Part shown: in pieces, positions 1-11,022 of the stretch
Numbering within the stretch: position 1 is the first letter of the stretch
How the letters are laid out: every line of letters begins with the position of its first letter
From: Plantago elongata
Taxonomy: Eukaryota > Streptophyta > Magnoliopsida > Lamiales > Plantaginaceae
Length of the DNA: 64,000 nt
NCBI GenBank assembly: GCA_036897095.1
Contig: JAYMSP010000058.1
Coordinates: 34,245-98,244, forward strand
Reading direction: 5' to 3'
Made by a program: the position numbers and the translations under genes
The notes under the pieces: generated by a model
The model's input: only the letters and a program-made list of their open reading frames with translations
Told to the model about the DNA's origin: nothing
Databases searched by the model: none

Positions 1-353
1 TTACTCTAGTACTATTGCATTATTGAAATTCTGATTTACACTTTGCATATCCTTAGTCATGTTGTCCCCTAAAGAGTACGTAAGTGTGCTCAAAGTTTGT
101 TTTCCTGTGATTTTTTCAGTGAAGTTTTAAGCTTGATTACGTTTTGCCTATCTATGAAGCCTGAATTTTATGATCAAAGATGAAACAGAGGAAAGGCCAA
201 GAATAAAGATGTGAAGCATTTTGAGAAGTGAAGAATTGACTTCAACAATTCAAAGTTACAACATGTAAACTATGATCATTTTGTATTAAATTCAAGGCAA
301 AAGCTACCTTGAACAGAAATAACCTCAAATAGAGGCAAAAGCTACCCTAAAGA

Positions 354-2267
354 TTAATCGCGAATTCCAAGTTCAACCTCGAGCTCATCATCTTGTTCAA
401 AGAGCTTCAGAAGACGTGCATGTTGCTCAGCTCTTTTCTTTTTCTGCCATAGCTTATATAGGAAAATGCCAAAGCCTACGGCTGCTGCAAGGCCAGCCAA
501 CAATATAAGGATTTCTAACCCGGTGAGACCAGACGACTTCTTGTTAGCAGTCTTATGATCATTGGATGATGAGTCTGCTGCTGATCCTGTAGAGGAGAAG
601 AATAATAGTAGTAAGTTTCCTATCAAGGTAAATAAAATAATAAGTTCTTCCAACTTCTCATCTAGATCCATCCTATCATGAGACACCGTCTGAAATGAAA
701 CTTCTCATCTAGATCCATCCTATCATGAGACACTGTCTGAAATGACTAACTGTAGACGATGTAAAAGAAAGTTGAATTTTAATATCACAAAAGCTTGAGT
801 ACTGCCTTGTATCCCATTAAAGGAAAACCACAGAAGGGAACAAATAAAGAAATAAAATAAAATAAAACAAATGAAGAAGAAGAAAAAAGGATGAGAAGAG
901 CCTTTATCTATTAAGAGTACACCAAATAAGCTCATAGAGACTAAGTATACACGGATTACAAGATTGTACAGACTCAATTCTTATGAAGGCAATCAGACAT
1001 TCTTTGGTTACCAAACCGAAGTTAGACTTGTTCGAGCTTGTAAAGCTGCATAGACCGGGGAGTAGAAGCAGTGACTCACTGAGCCCTAAAATCGATGCAA
1101 GTGATAAACAAACAGTTAAACAGATAAAAATATGTCCAGTAACATGCAGGGTCCGTTTCAACTCTTTTTCACATCCTGCCGGACAACTCTCAAGGGATCA
1201 AGACTGGGACTTGCAAAATCAGAAAGGAAACAGATTGTCTTTGGTAAGAGGCTCTATTGTCATCATAAAGGTAATTTTATAGAAGTTGGTGTTATGAAGT
1301 TAGAATTTCACCCCATACGATAGCCATAAGTCCATAACATAACACCCAAATAAGTCAAGCTGGTCCGGGTTTCAGAAGAAAATTCCAGGTATGTTGCATC
1401 AGAAATACAGATGCTCACAGCAATGCTGTACCAGTATCTATAATACTGACACTCTATAGTTTACACTCTGCACCATATGTATTGATTGACAAACAAATTT
1501 AGACATCTGGCCAAAAGCAGGAAATGATATACAAACAACATTACACGTGCTGTTAGACCATCATCTGGTAATACACGTTGAACGAGCGCCTATAGTCAAG
1601 ATATGATCTGAAGGAATGCATCTTAATGTTCAAGAGAAAGAAAAACAAACCAAACTAAAACACCATTGAGGCCACTTCCAGCCATGTATTAAATGTTCGA
1701 CTGAGATATGATTCCATCAATAGTACACCAATTCAAGTATGCCAAGATATTTTGAAAGAATATGTGTAGAATTGGCTCACAACAATCTGCCTAAACTTCA
1801 TATTTATTTACGTATGATCCGAAATTAACAAAAACTAGAATCTCCGCCTTAACATTTATGTATGATCCAAAATCAACCAGAATTAGAATCAGACCAAAGG
1901 GTCACATCACATCACAGTAAGAAACAAATCACCAGCTCAACAAAATCAACGCATTATAACAAAAACTAATCAATACAGAGTCAATATACCCTTCACCACC
2001 TCAAGAACAAAAAGGGCTAAAAGAATATATGCCAAACTTCGATAGCTCAATAAACACAATATTCCAGAAAAAAAAAGAATCTTGAAAACTCCAATACAAT
2101 TATACAATCAAAGCAGTCAATCACATAATTGAACAGCAAAGCAAGATGAGCTGATAAAAAAGGAGCAGATCAAGAAAATAAGTCAGACCTGGAATGAGCA
2201 GAAAAGCCAAGGAGGAAAAAAAGCATAAGAATAATCGGCGAGAGCTGAAACTGTTGAATTCAGCCAT
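354..2267 (-). CDS. Small secreted/single-pass membrane protein, 103 aa, two exons
   Basis: Exons read on the minus strand: 2267-2189 and 586-354, joined across a 1.6-kb GT-AG intron (donor 2188-2187, acceptor ending at 587). The join keeps frame (79 + 233 nt) and gives 103 residues plus TAA. The first exon encodes a signal-peptide-like start: MAEFNSF, then Arg-Arg, then a hydrophobic run to about residue 26. After a Ser/Asp/Lys-rich linker a second hydrophobic segment covers residues 50-70, followed by a basic stretch and an acidic C-terminus. I infer a small type I membrane protein with an extracellular or lumenal linker of about 20 residues; if the first segment is not cleaved it has two membrane spans. 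I do not recognise the family and assign no function. Reading exon 2 alone from an upstream in-frame Met would start inside the intron, and the acceptor with its pyrimidine tract argues against that. Confidence 0.72.
654..747. repeat. 47-bp direct tandem duplication
   Basis: Two adjacent 47-bp copies (654-700 and 701-747) differ at only a few positions. They lie in the intron of the small membrane-protein gene, close to its acceptor. The near identity suggests a recent replication-slippage duplication. Confidence 0.9.
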
Positions 2268-4427
2268 CTTTCTTTCTTTCCTTGTCCTTTGATGACGAAG
2301 ATCTCTTGTCTTGTCTTGTCTTCTTGGAGTGTTTATAATAGCCTGAATGGAAGAAGAAGAAGAATTTGCAGGATATGGGTTTTTGGGTCAATTTGATAAA
2401 TTCGTCGTCTATTAGTGCGACTTCAGTCAGACAAACTAGTCAATCACTTGGTAAAAAAGTTTAGCGACTAACCGGTAAACTGCATAAAGCCCCTTCGAAT
2501 TATTAAAAATTACTAATATTGAAGGGTGTTGGGTCAATCCCTTTAAAAAGTTGGCATAATTTCTCTACCACACACAAGTGCACTATGTGTGATGTGTATG
2601 GAAGGTCGATTCTACAAGTTTCGTGCAAGTTTATGATAATTGAAGGGGTTAATTTTGTAAGATGCTCGATAGTTAATACAAACATCATTAGAAAAACTTG
2701 TTTTGCTTATTGAATTAAATCGGATCAGATTTACTGATTTCTATATTTTTATGTATTTTGAATAAGTTTGATTAAACTCGGACTACCTTAACCTCGTTTG
2801 ATTTTGAAAAATTAACCCATTCTCTTCACAAGCTAATAATTAAGATATTAGACATGCACTCAATTTTCTTGAAGCACCATTTAATGTGCATGTAGGGTGG
2901 GCAGTCACAAATTATATGAATTTAGGTTATGTTTCAATTTAATTAAATTCAGTTCAATTGTTCGGTGTAGTTATAATTTATATTTTATTTCAGTTTAGTT
3001 TAATTTAGTTAAATTCAGTTATTTATAATCTTAATTTAAAAGAACGAAGTCTTAATTCCATATTATTTCAAAATGTGGGTGGAAGATGAGTTTTCACTTT
3101 TAAGTATCCATTTTAATAAGTTAGCCCAAACCATAAGTCGTAAGTTGAACACATAATGTAAGGCTCAAAGCCCAACACCCTTTAAATTTATATATTGGGC
3201 TGACCGGTTGAGTATAGGAACGTAGATCGTGAGTAGATGGCCGAATTATTAACCCGCCTAATTGAATTAAAGCAGAATTAACATGCCTAATTGCATTTAA
3301 TTAACAAGCCAAATTATAGATGTGGTGTTAGAAAAATCAGAAAATGCATCAAAGTCAACATGATGGCATTTGATGTCAGGCAAGTCACCCTCTAAAGTTA
3401 GAAATTATATAATGACCCCTGCATTAAAGCTAATGAACTACGAGTCTATGACCATGAACTCTATTGGAAGGGAGTAATTTAGGTAAATTCAAAACGGATA
3501 AAAAATATATAATTTGACCAATAACCCTATTTGGTTGCAACACAAATATGACAATTTTAGTGAATTTTTAAGGATAGTGTTTAGTTTTTACTATACGCAT
3601 AATTGATTAGTTTGAAAATATTTACTACCTTATCTTTTACGTTCTTCATATAATTGTCGTTATATTCGTATCTATATTAGGATCATTATCTTGATCTACA
3701 TTCGGATAGTAATTTGGATCCATCATAAACGTACCAATGACTTGTACAGGTCTTTTTTTTATTTTGATGGTTGGAAAATGTAATTTAGAATACACAAAAT
3801 TAACAAAGGTTAACATTGCTGAATTTTAATGGTGGTAAAACCTGGAGTCTATTGTATTTTTAAAAAAAAAAATTAGTTATGTGATGGTGTTATTATGTTT
3901 ATCTATAAAAGATGATATGGTAATGGGTTATTATGATGCTATATTTGTTTTGAAGTGTCAACCAGCTCAAATTTTGTAAAATAATAGTTCATATTATTTT
4001 ATAGTATAATTTTTTAACCGACAAGATACGATTCTGATCATAATAGAGATATTGAACTTATTCGTTATATTTTAAAGTATTTATTGATTACTAGTGAATT
4101 ATTACATTTAGTTTGAGGAATTTCATAAATAATATGTTTAAAGCGAATGATGCATGATTTTCTTACATCATATCGTAAATCATAATAAAGTGTTATATAT
4201 AATCAAACTTTAAAAATATTATATTTAAATGTTAGAAAATATTACAATTACGAGCATGATTTCAACTATATAAAAACCCAAATCGATAAAAATAGTGTAC
4301 TTTTTGATAATTTGAAGTAATTATCGATATTGTTCGTAATGACAACAAATATCACAAAATGGGGGGGGGGGGGGGGAACACAAAATAGAGGGGTAAAATG
4401 AGAATGAACGTAATTCGGGACAGGTCA
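2268..4427. other. AT-rich spacer between divergent genes
   Basis: About 2.1 kb between the start of the small membrane-protein gene (-) and the eEF1B-gamma gene (+), so it holds both promoters. I see no coding region or clear transposon ends. A run of 16 G lies at 4361-4376, about 70 bp before the likely eEF1B-gamma transcription start. Confidence 0.6.
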
Positions 4428-4603
4428 TCAAACTATATATACCCACAAAACCCTAATTCTCGTCTCTCCTCTCACTTCTACATCGTAACTGCAGCTACGC
4501 CACTCCGATTCGATCAGGTTAGTTTCATTCATTTTGTTAATATTCATAGTTTGATTGATTGTTCTTTTCCGATGTTTTGATTCTCGCGGTTTAATTGTAT
4601 ACA
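4428..4603 (+). promoter_or_regulatory. eEF1B-gamma core promoter, telo-box, pyrimidine-rich leader and 5'UTR intron
   Basis: A TATA-like stretch (TATATATA, about 4433-4440) is followed by a telo-box AAACCCTAA at 4448-4456 and then a C/T-rich leader. Telo-boxes with pyrimidine-rich starts are known from plant genes of the translation apparatus such as eEF1A and ribosomal proteins. A leader intron is likely: donor CAG|GTTAGT after 4517, acceptor ending at 4603, placing the ATG 33 nt into the second exon. Confidence 0.65.
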
Positions 4604-4635
4604 GAATTTGATTCCCGACGATTTGATCTGATCCG

Positions 4636-7605
4636 ATGGCACTGGTGAGTTTTTCAAAATCTTATTGTGAACCAGATCTGATTTTTATGACAGATTGATT
4701 ACAAAGTTGCAATCTTGAACATTGTTGTGATATCGATATTATTTCAAAGTGTTATGCAATTAGTAAACTTCAAAATTAGCTCGCTATCTGTGTAATTTGG
4801 TTTTAAATTTAATGTTTCTGTAATTTGATTTTAAAATTAAGGTTTTTGTGATTACCAGTCACCAATTTTAGCTCGATTAGTCGGTTTGAGCTCAATCAGT
4901 AGTGCTTTTGTTTAGTAGAATCTTAGTACTTTGATTAGATTTACACACTGTTGTATGTGTAGGTGAGTGCGATCACTGCTTAACCTATATTCTCACAGAA
5001 AACAAAGCAAAAAATAAAGAAATGAAAAATATAGCTTGGGTTCCTTTTGCATTTTTATTTTTGGAGTTGAATATTGTGTAATATAGGATTCTAATTTGTG
5101 GAAATTGAATATGTTTACATTGTTGTAAATCCCGCATATTTATGTATCTGCTAAAATCATAGGCACAATAGTCGATCGTTTTTAAAGTCCTCTTCTGTTA
5201 TTTAATCACCTTGATTTTGAACATGCAGGTGTTGCATACCACTCCTGGTAACAAAAATGCTTTTAAGGCGCTTGTTGCTGCAGAGTATTGCGGTGTGAGA
5301 GTTGAGGAGACGAAGGATTTTCAGATGGGTGTGACTAACAAGTCTCCCGAATTCATTAAGATGAATCCTCTTGGAAAGGTATATAAATATAAACGACATT
5401 TAAAATTTTGTTTACTATTTATGCAACATTTAAAAGTTTGCTTTACTATTTATGCAAGATCCATACTTTACCTAATATGCTGTTGGTGTAGATTCCTGTG
5501 CTCCAAACTCCCGATGGCCCCGTATTTGAAAGCAATGCTATTGCACGCTATGGTGAGTAGTGAGGCTGAGTACTTGGAGTCTGTTTTTGTTTTCTTGGTG
5601 GTGTATATTCATTTGTCCTGACCTTTTCTTGCTTCTGTGCAGTTGTTCGTTCTAAGCCTGATAACTCCCTGTATGGCTCTTCATTGATTGATTATGTAAG
5701 ACACTGATTTTATTTTCTCTAGATGGAGCATTACAAATTTTCGTTGTGTGAATTCAGTCTTCACAAGCTCTTTTTCCACCCTGTTTTGTTTTTTTTTCCA
5801 GTACATGAAATAACAATTGCCTGTTTACTCTATTTACAGGCCCATGTCGAGCAATGGATGGATTTTGCTGCTACTGAAATTGATGCAGGTATTGCAGGTT
5901 GGCTGTATCCTCGACTTGGCTACCGCTTGTATCTTCCTCCGGTACGTATCTGTTGTGATCACTCATCAACATTAGTTTTTGATGTATATTTATCAAGCTA
6001 TTTAACTAGACCAACTTTGTTACATCGAATGGGTGCAAACTTCATTTATGTGACATGGTAAAAAGTTTCATTGACCTGAAACTGTAAGCCACTGATCATG
6101 TCTACATTCCAGCTTCGAGTTTATGTTGCACTTGCACATATAGTTGAAATAGTTCTTAATATAGATTTTCATGTATATATACTTCTTTTAGTTCAGCAGT
6201 TCAGAATACTATGTATGTATTAACAAAAAAACTAGTCCTGGTTTATATTGCATATATACCTGCATTTAGGAAACTGTGTATCTATTGAGAACATTGCTTT
6301 GGTTGCCTGTACATCTGTTCAATTTAAGAAGCAGTAAAAATAGACGAACTTTTGTGACGGACCGTCTCTCGGAGAGACCAATTCAACATTATATAACACA
6401 TGGTTGAATTAGGAATTAAACATTTTATGTCTACAAATGTCAGCAATTCATTTATTTTTTCATGTAACTGGTCTAGCTAAACATTCACCATTTCTTATGA
6501 ACTCATCATTATAGTTTTTCTTACACAGGCAGAGGAAGCTTCTATTGCCGCACTAAAGAGAGCTTTGGATGCTTTGAACACCCATCTTGCCTCCAACACC
6601 TACTTGGTTGGACATGGTGTTACACTTGCTGACATTGTTACCATATGCAATCTTACTCATGGCTTTAAGTATGTCATGACCAAGAGTTTCACCTCGGCAT
6701 TCCCCCACGTTGAAAGATACTTCTGGACTTTGGTCAACCAGCCAAATTTCAAGAAGATTCTGGGTGAGATTCAACAGGCTACTGCTGTCCCACCCGTAGC
6801 ATCAAAGAAACCTGAAGCACCTGCCAAAGCTCAGAAGCCAAAGGAACAGCCAAAGAAGGAGGTTAAGAAGGAAGAAGTGAAGGCAAAGGAAGTAGTGGAG
6901 GAAGAAGAAGCGCCAAAGCCCAAACCGAAAAATCCTTTGGATCTTCTGCCCCCGAGTAAGATGATACTCGATGATTGGAAGAGGCTTTACTCCAACACCA
7001 AAACCAACTTCCGTGAGGTTGCCGTTAAAGGTATTTACTACCAGCCAACAAAACTAACACTTGGTACTCTCATGATAATAGATTATGCACCTATCTGACT
7101 GTCCAATAGTTATGCATATATTTCCAGCTATTATTGGGATCTATCTTGATAGGGTCAAATACCATTGATTTTTTTCTGTTTCATAAATTGTAAAATCACC
7201 TGACAACTGGGTGTTATATTTGCAGGATTCTGGGACATGTTTGATCCCGAGGGTTATTCACTTTGGTTCTGTGATTACAAGTACCAAGATGAAAACCAAG
7301 TGTCATTTGTAACTTTGAACAAGGTTGGTGGATTTCTCCAAAGAATGGACTTGGCCCGCAAGTATGCTTTTGGAAAGATGTTGATTGTTGGCTCCACACC
7401 TCCATTCAAGGTAAAGGGATTGTGGCTGTTCCGGGGAACTGAAATTCCCAAGTTTGTGATGGATGAGTGTTACGACATGGAATTGTACGAGTGGACTAAG
7501 GTTGATATTAACGATGAAGCTCAAAAGGAACGTGCTAGTCAGATGATTGAAGATGCCGAGCCATTTGAGGGCGAGGCTCTGCTAGATGCCAAGTGCTTCA
7601 AGTGA
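4636..7605 (+). CDS. Elongation factor 1B subunit gamma (eEF1B-gamma), 418 aa
   Basis: Exons: 4636-4644, 5229-5378, 5492-5552, 5643-5695, 5840-5941, 6529-7030, 7226-7605; all introns GT-AG, summed CDS 1257 nt. The first coding exon is only nine bases (Met-Ala-Leu). Residues 1-80 form a thioredoxin-like GST N-terminal domain and about 90-205 an all-helical GST C-terminal domain. A Lys/Glu/Pro-rich linker follows (about 215-255). The last 160 residues are the conserved EF1G domain with FWDMFDPEGYSLWFC and the C-terminal DAKCFK. In the cytosol this subunit scaffolds the eEF1B complex, which exchanges GDP for GTP on eEF1A during translation elongation; the GST fold is structural or binds membranes and cytoskeleton. 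Plant homologues are about 413-418 aa, so the gene looks complete. A broken copy of its last two exons lies directly downstream. Confidence 0.95.
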
Positions 7606-8270
7606 AATGCTTAATCTGCATTTGATATTTATCCGTAGCTTTAAGTTGTAGCCGGATTTAATTTTTGTCCAGACTGATTTGCTTTCTGTTTTTTGATACC
7701 ATCAGAATTTACTTTGAAGTTCTGTTTGTTTTGTACTTTGGGTTTTGCTTCCCCTTTTGTGCTGGAATCCCAGTATATCAATGGTGGCATGGTACCTTGA
7801 TAGTAATATTAATACTTGTGTACTCATTTATGTTTCCTTTTATTTATTCTCTGTGAAAGACCTCGTGGACTCTGATTTAGATTTGCTGCATTTGCACCAT
7901 TTTATCTTTTGCATCTGCAAAATGTGCATTGATGTCGGTAGTTGACATTGTAGCACCTTTGTTTGTAGGTTATTAATTGTTAGTCTGATGCCTTCTCCGT
8001 CTGAGATAACGTGCATATCTAGCTTGAAAAAATTATACCAATGGAAAGAATGGTATATTAAATGGTGTAGAAGGATCTACACCCGCTAGTAGGTACATAT
8101 GACACATTTTAGTGTCAACCAAACACGTGAAATTGTTTCGGAATATAATAACATTCATTCTTTCCGCTAGAAACTTAATAAATAAATCTCAGCAATCCAG
8201 TTGCACCTATATCTTTTTAAGATGAGAATTGAACTTACGTTGTGGAACTCATCAAACACTCCCTACGCAG
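7606..8270. other. eEF1B-gamma 3'UTR and spacer before the duplicate
   Basis: The first few hundred bases are T-rich and probably hold the 3'UTR. The last roughly 40 bases before 8271 resemble the end of intron 5 of the intact gene (shared GAACTCATCA and a similar acceptor), so the tandem duplication starts inside that intron. No further gene is seen. Confidence 0.55.
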
Positions 8271-9037
8271 GCAGAGGAAGCAGCTATTGCCTCACTTAAA
8301 CGTGCTCTGGAAGCTTTGAACACCTACTTGGTTGGACATGGCATTACACTAGCTGACATTGTTAAAGTATGCAACCTCAGTCAGGGATTTAAGCATGTCA
8401 TAACAAAGACTCAAAGAGTTTCACCTCAGCTTTTCCGCATGTGGAGAGACACTTCTGGACTTTGGTCAATCACCCAAATTTCAACAAGATCATTGGTGAG
8501 TTTAAGCAGTGTGAATCTGTCAAACCTATTCTATCGAACAAAGCTATAGCACCTGCCGAAACTCAGAAGCCAATGGAGCAGCCAAAGAAAGAGGTTGAGA
8601 AGGAAGAAGTGAAACCAAAGGAAGTAGTAGAGGAAGAAGCACCAAAACCCAAAGCAAAGAATCCATTGGATCTTCTTCCTCGGAGTAAGATGATTCGTGA
8701 TGATTGGAAGAGGCTCTGCTCCAACGAGTAAACAACATAAAACACCCCTCAATTATCAGTTGCAATCGTGAAATCCCCAATTATCAAAAAATTGCACCAA
8801 ATCCCCCCAATTTATACTAAACTGAGCATGAAATCCCACAGCCGTCAAAGATAACACTGCGTTTCATGCATGTGACTTTACTAAGAGTTGTTTAGTGTTT
8901 CTTATTGTAAAATGTCTAAAATGACCCATTGTAACTTGGAACAAGCTTTCTATTTTTCACTTCTGACTTATTCTTCTTTCATTTTTTTTTTTTTACCTTT
9001 GATAAATTTGTTTTGATTTCTTAGAACCGACAGGTAT

Positions 9038-10166
9038 TGTAATGGTCAAAATTCGCTCTTCCAGCAAGACTAGCAAATTAGTCCATCAAGGTCCTGACCC
9101 AATTCATAATCTTCAAATGAGTCCATCTCAACCTCACACACGGGTCGGACCTCCATACCTCCTAGCGGATAGACACACTAGCCAACGCGCTTGGTGGATC
9201 TGACGTACATGCGAGCCAACACGCTTGGCGAGTCTGACGGACGTGCGAGCCAACGCGCTTGGTGGGTCTGACGGACTTGCGAGCCAACATGATTGGTGAG
9301 TCTGACGGACGTGCAAGCCAACACTCTTGGCGAGCCTGACGGACGTGCGAGCCAACACGCTTGGCGAGCCTGACATACATGTGAGCCAACACGCTTGGCG
9401 AGTCTGACATACTTACGAGCCAACACGCTTGGTGAGCCTGAAATACATGCGAGCTAACACGATTAGCGAGTCTGATATACACCAATCTACCGAAAACGAA
9501 TTCAACCGACTTGAGATTCATCAAACCTAATTCGCAAGGCCAACCATGTTAGCCTAACGGACTGACTGACCCACGTCGCATGACCAACTCAGTCAGTCAG
9601 TAAGCAACCGACTAGACTGAGTTAGCCCACGTAACGACTCCAGATCCGAAAGATAGGAGAGGTGGGTACGGACTATAACGGTTGGATGGTCTATATAGGA
9701 AGGAAGGCGGAAGAAGGAAGGCATCTCATTCCAGCTACGAAAAACCCTAGCAATCAATTGATCTCCTCTCACTCAACCCTCAGTACTCTATCAGTCAGTC
9801 AGACGACCAAGCTCTCAGGTTGTCAGTCAGACGATTAAGCTTCACCTTCCGCCATCCTACCTCGCTTATCAACGATCATTAGCTAGCTCCCCTTCACGCG
9901 ATCAGCTAGCACACTGTCGGTAACCATTCCATATTCGCTGAACCGTCAACAGGATAAGTCGACCTCCATCGTCTCCATCTCTCTCATCGTCAATTTATTT
10001 ATCCTCTATTTCGTTACTGACTTGAGCGTCGGAGTCCTACGGTCAGCACCACACCGGTGTCACCTTGGTATCTTACGTCTCTAGGTTTGTAGCTTGTTGC
10101 CTTGCAGGTCGTCGGTGCCCCCCAATTCATCAACCTAAATTCGATTGTAGATTCTGAGCGTCTACA
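9038..10166. mobile_element. Solo LTR (about 1.13 kb) of an LTR retrotransposon
   Basis: It starts TGTAATGGTC and ends GTCTACA (canonical TG...CA). The 5-bp flanks GGTAT (9033-9037) and GGCAT (10167-10171) differ at one base, consistent with an aged target duplication. Inside are the 34-bp minisatellite, a TATA-like CTATATAGG at 9691 and a possible transcription start with an AAACCCTAG motif about 50 bp later. No internal region or second LTR is present, so it is probably a recombination-derived solo LTR. LTR length suggests Ty3/gypsy, but the lineage is not shown. Confidence 0.68.
9177..9482. repeat. 34-bp minisatellite, about 9 units, within the solo LTR
   Basis: About nine head-to-tail units with core GCCAACACGCTTGG and a TCTGACGGAC-like junction, each differing at a few bases. 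The GC content is clearly above the surrounding DNA and several CpG sites recur. All minus-strand open frames here come from the repeat, not from a gene. Confidence 0.9.
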
Positions 10167-10569
10167 GGCATTAATTTCCATACTCCCAATAAACTCATCA
10201 TGTCGACTTGTAGTTCCCGATTGATCGTTGCTAGTAATACTACGACTGCAATTTTCATTTTGTTCAAATAAAAAAATGTCTCAGAGTATGCATTTTTTTC
10301 TTTTAAAATAACAACGGAAGAACAATAATATAAAAATGTGAACAATTAAGAATAATAAAACATTTAAGAGTGAGAGAGCAACAACTTTTTATTACCTAGC
10401 TTCCGGGACTATCTCAGACGGCTATGATACTTCGACGGTGCAAGGAAAGGGCTGTTTTTGGCAATTAGAATCAATTGTTGCAACAAAATTAGGTTTCCTT
10501 TTCAAAGCAATGAAAGGCCGGTTGTGTTTGGATAAGATTCTTTGAACGAATTTTCATAATCTCATATTA

Positions 10570-11022
10570 CTCCCTCCACCCCGATTTGAATGTCTTGTAG
10601 GCCCGGACACATATTTTTATGCACAAATTAACTAATGTGGGTTTATTGAAACTGAAATAGTGAAGATAAAGGTTGTGGGCCGGGTACAAGATTTAATGCA
10701 ATTAATTGACCTTATTATTTTAAATGGCAAATGTGACTCAAACCCCAAACCTATTGGTTGGAACTGAAGCGTCTTAACAACTTAGTTGCACTTCGTTGTC
10801 AAGTTAAATTGGTCTCTTTTTTTTACAACGAAGCGCAGATGAGTTGACAAGACGCTGCCCTTCCAACTAATAGTCATCTTTACCGTTTCAAAAAAAAAAA
10901 AGACCCTCTTTTATTATATTATTGAAATGTATGGTACAAAACGGATTAAATATGAATATTAAATAATAAATTTGGGACAAACTAAAATAAAATATGGGAC
11001 ATCCAAGATGAGATGGAGAGAG
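10570..11022. mobile_element. Stowaway-like MITE (453 bp)
   Basis: The left end CTCCCTCCACCCCGATTTG pairs with a right end reading CTCTCTCCATCTCATCTTGG on the other strand, both continuing to a shared GATGTC or AATGTC. TA dinucleotides flank both ends (10568-10569 and 11023-11024). The CTCCCTCC terminus is the hallmark of plant Stowaway elements of the Tc1/mariner superfamily. It lies inside the larger TIR element. Confidence 0.78.
10751..10873. repeat. Internal hairpin (49-bp arms) inside the Stowaway-like element
   Basis: Arms 10751-10799 and 10825-10873 are inverted repeats; I count 39 matches of 49 with no gaps and a 25-base T-rich loop. A transcript would fold into a miRNA-precursor-like stem. 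It could also be a small nested foldback element. Confidence 0.75.

Noticed and set aside
983-1323. Plus-strand frames of 63-99 codons
   Set aside because: They lie in the intron of the minus-strand small membrane-protein gene, have no splice context or known motif, and overlap one another.
8229-8549. Reading 8229-8549 as a separate small GST-like gene
   Set aside because: Its second half is the shifted frame of the eEF1B-gamma exon 6 copy; the true frame resumes at 8441.
9134-9524. Overlapping minus-strand open frames with Ser/Arg/Trp-rich repeats
   Set aside because: They are produced by the 34-bp minisatellite (34 is not a multiple of three, so all frames stay open by low stop content) and lie within an LTR.
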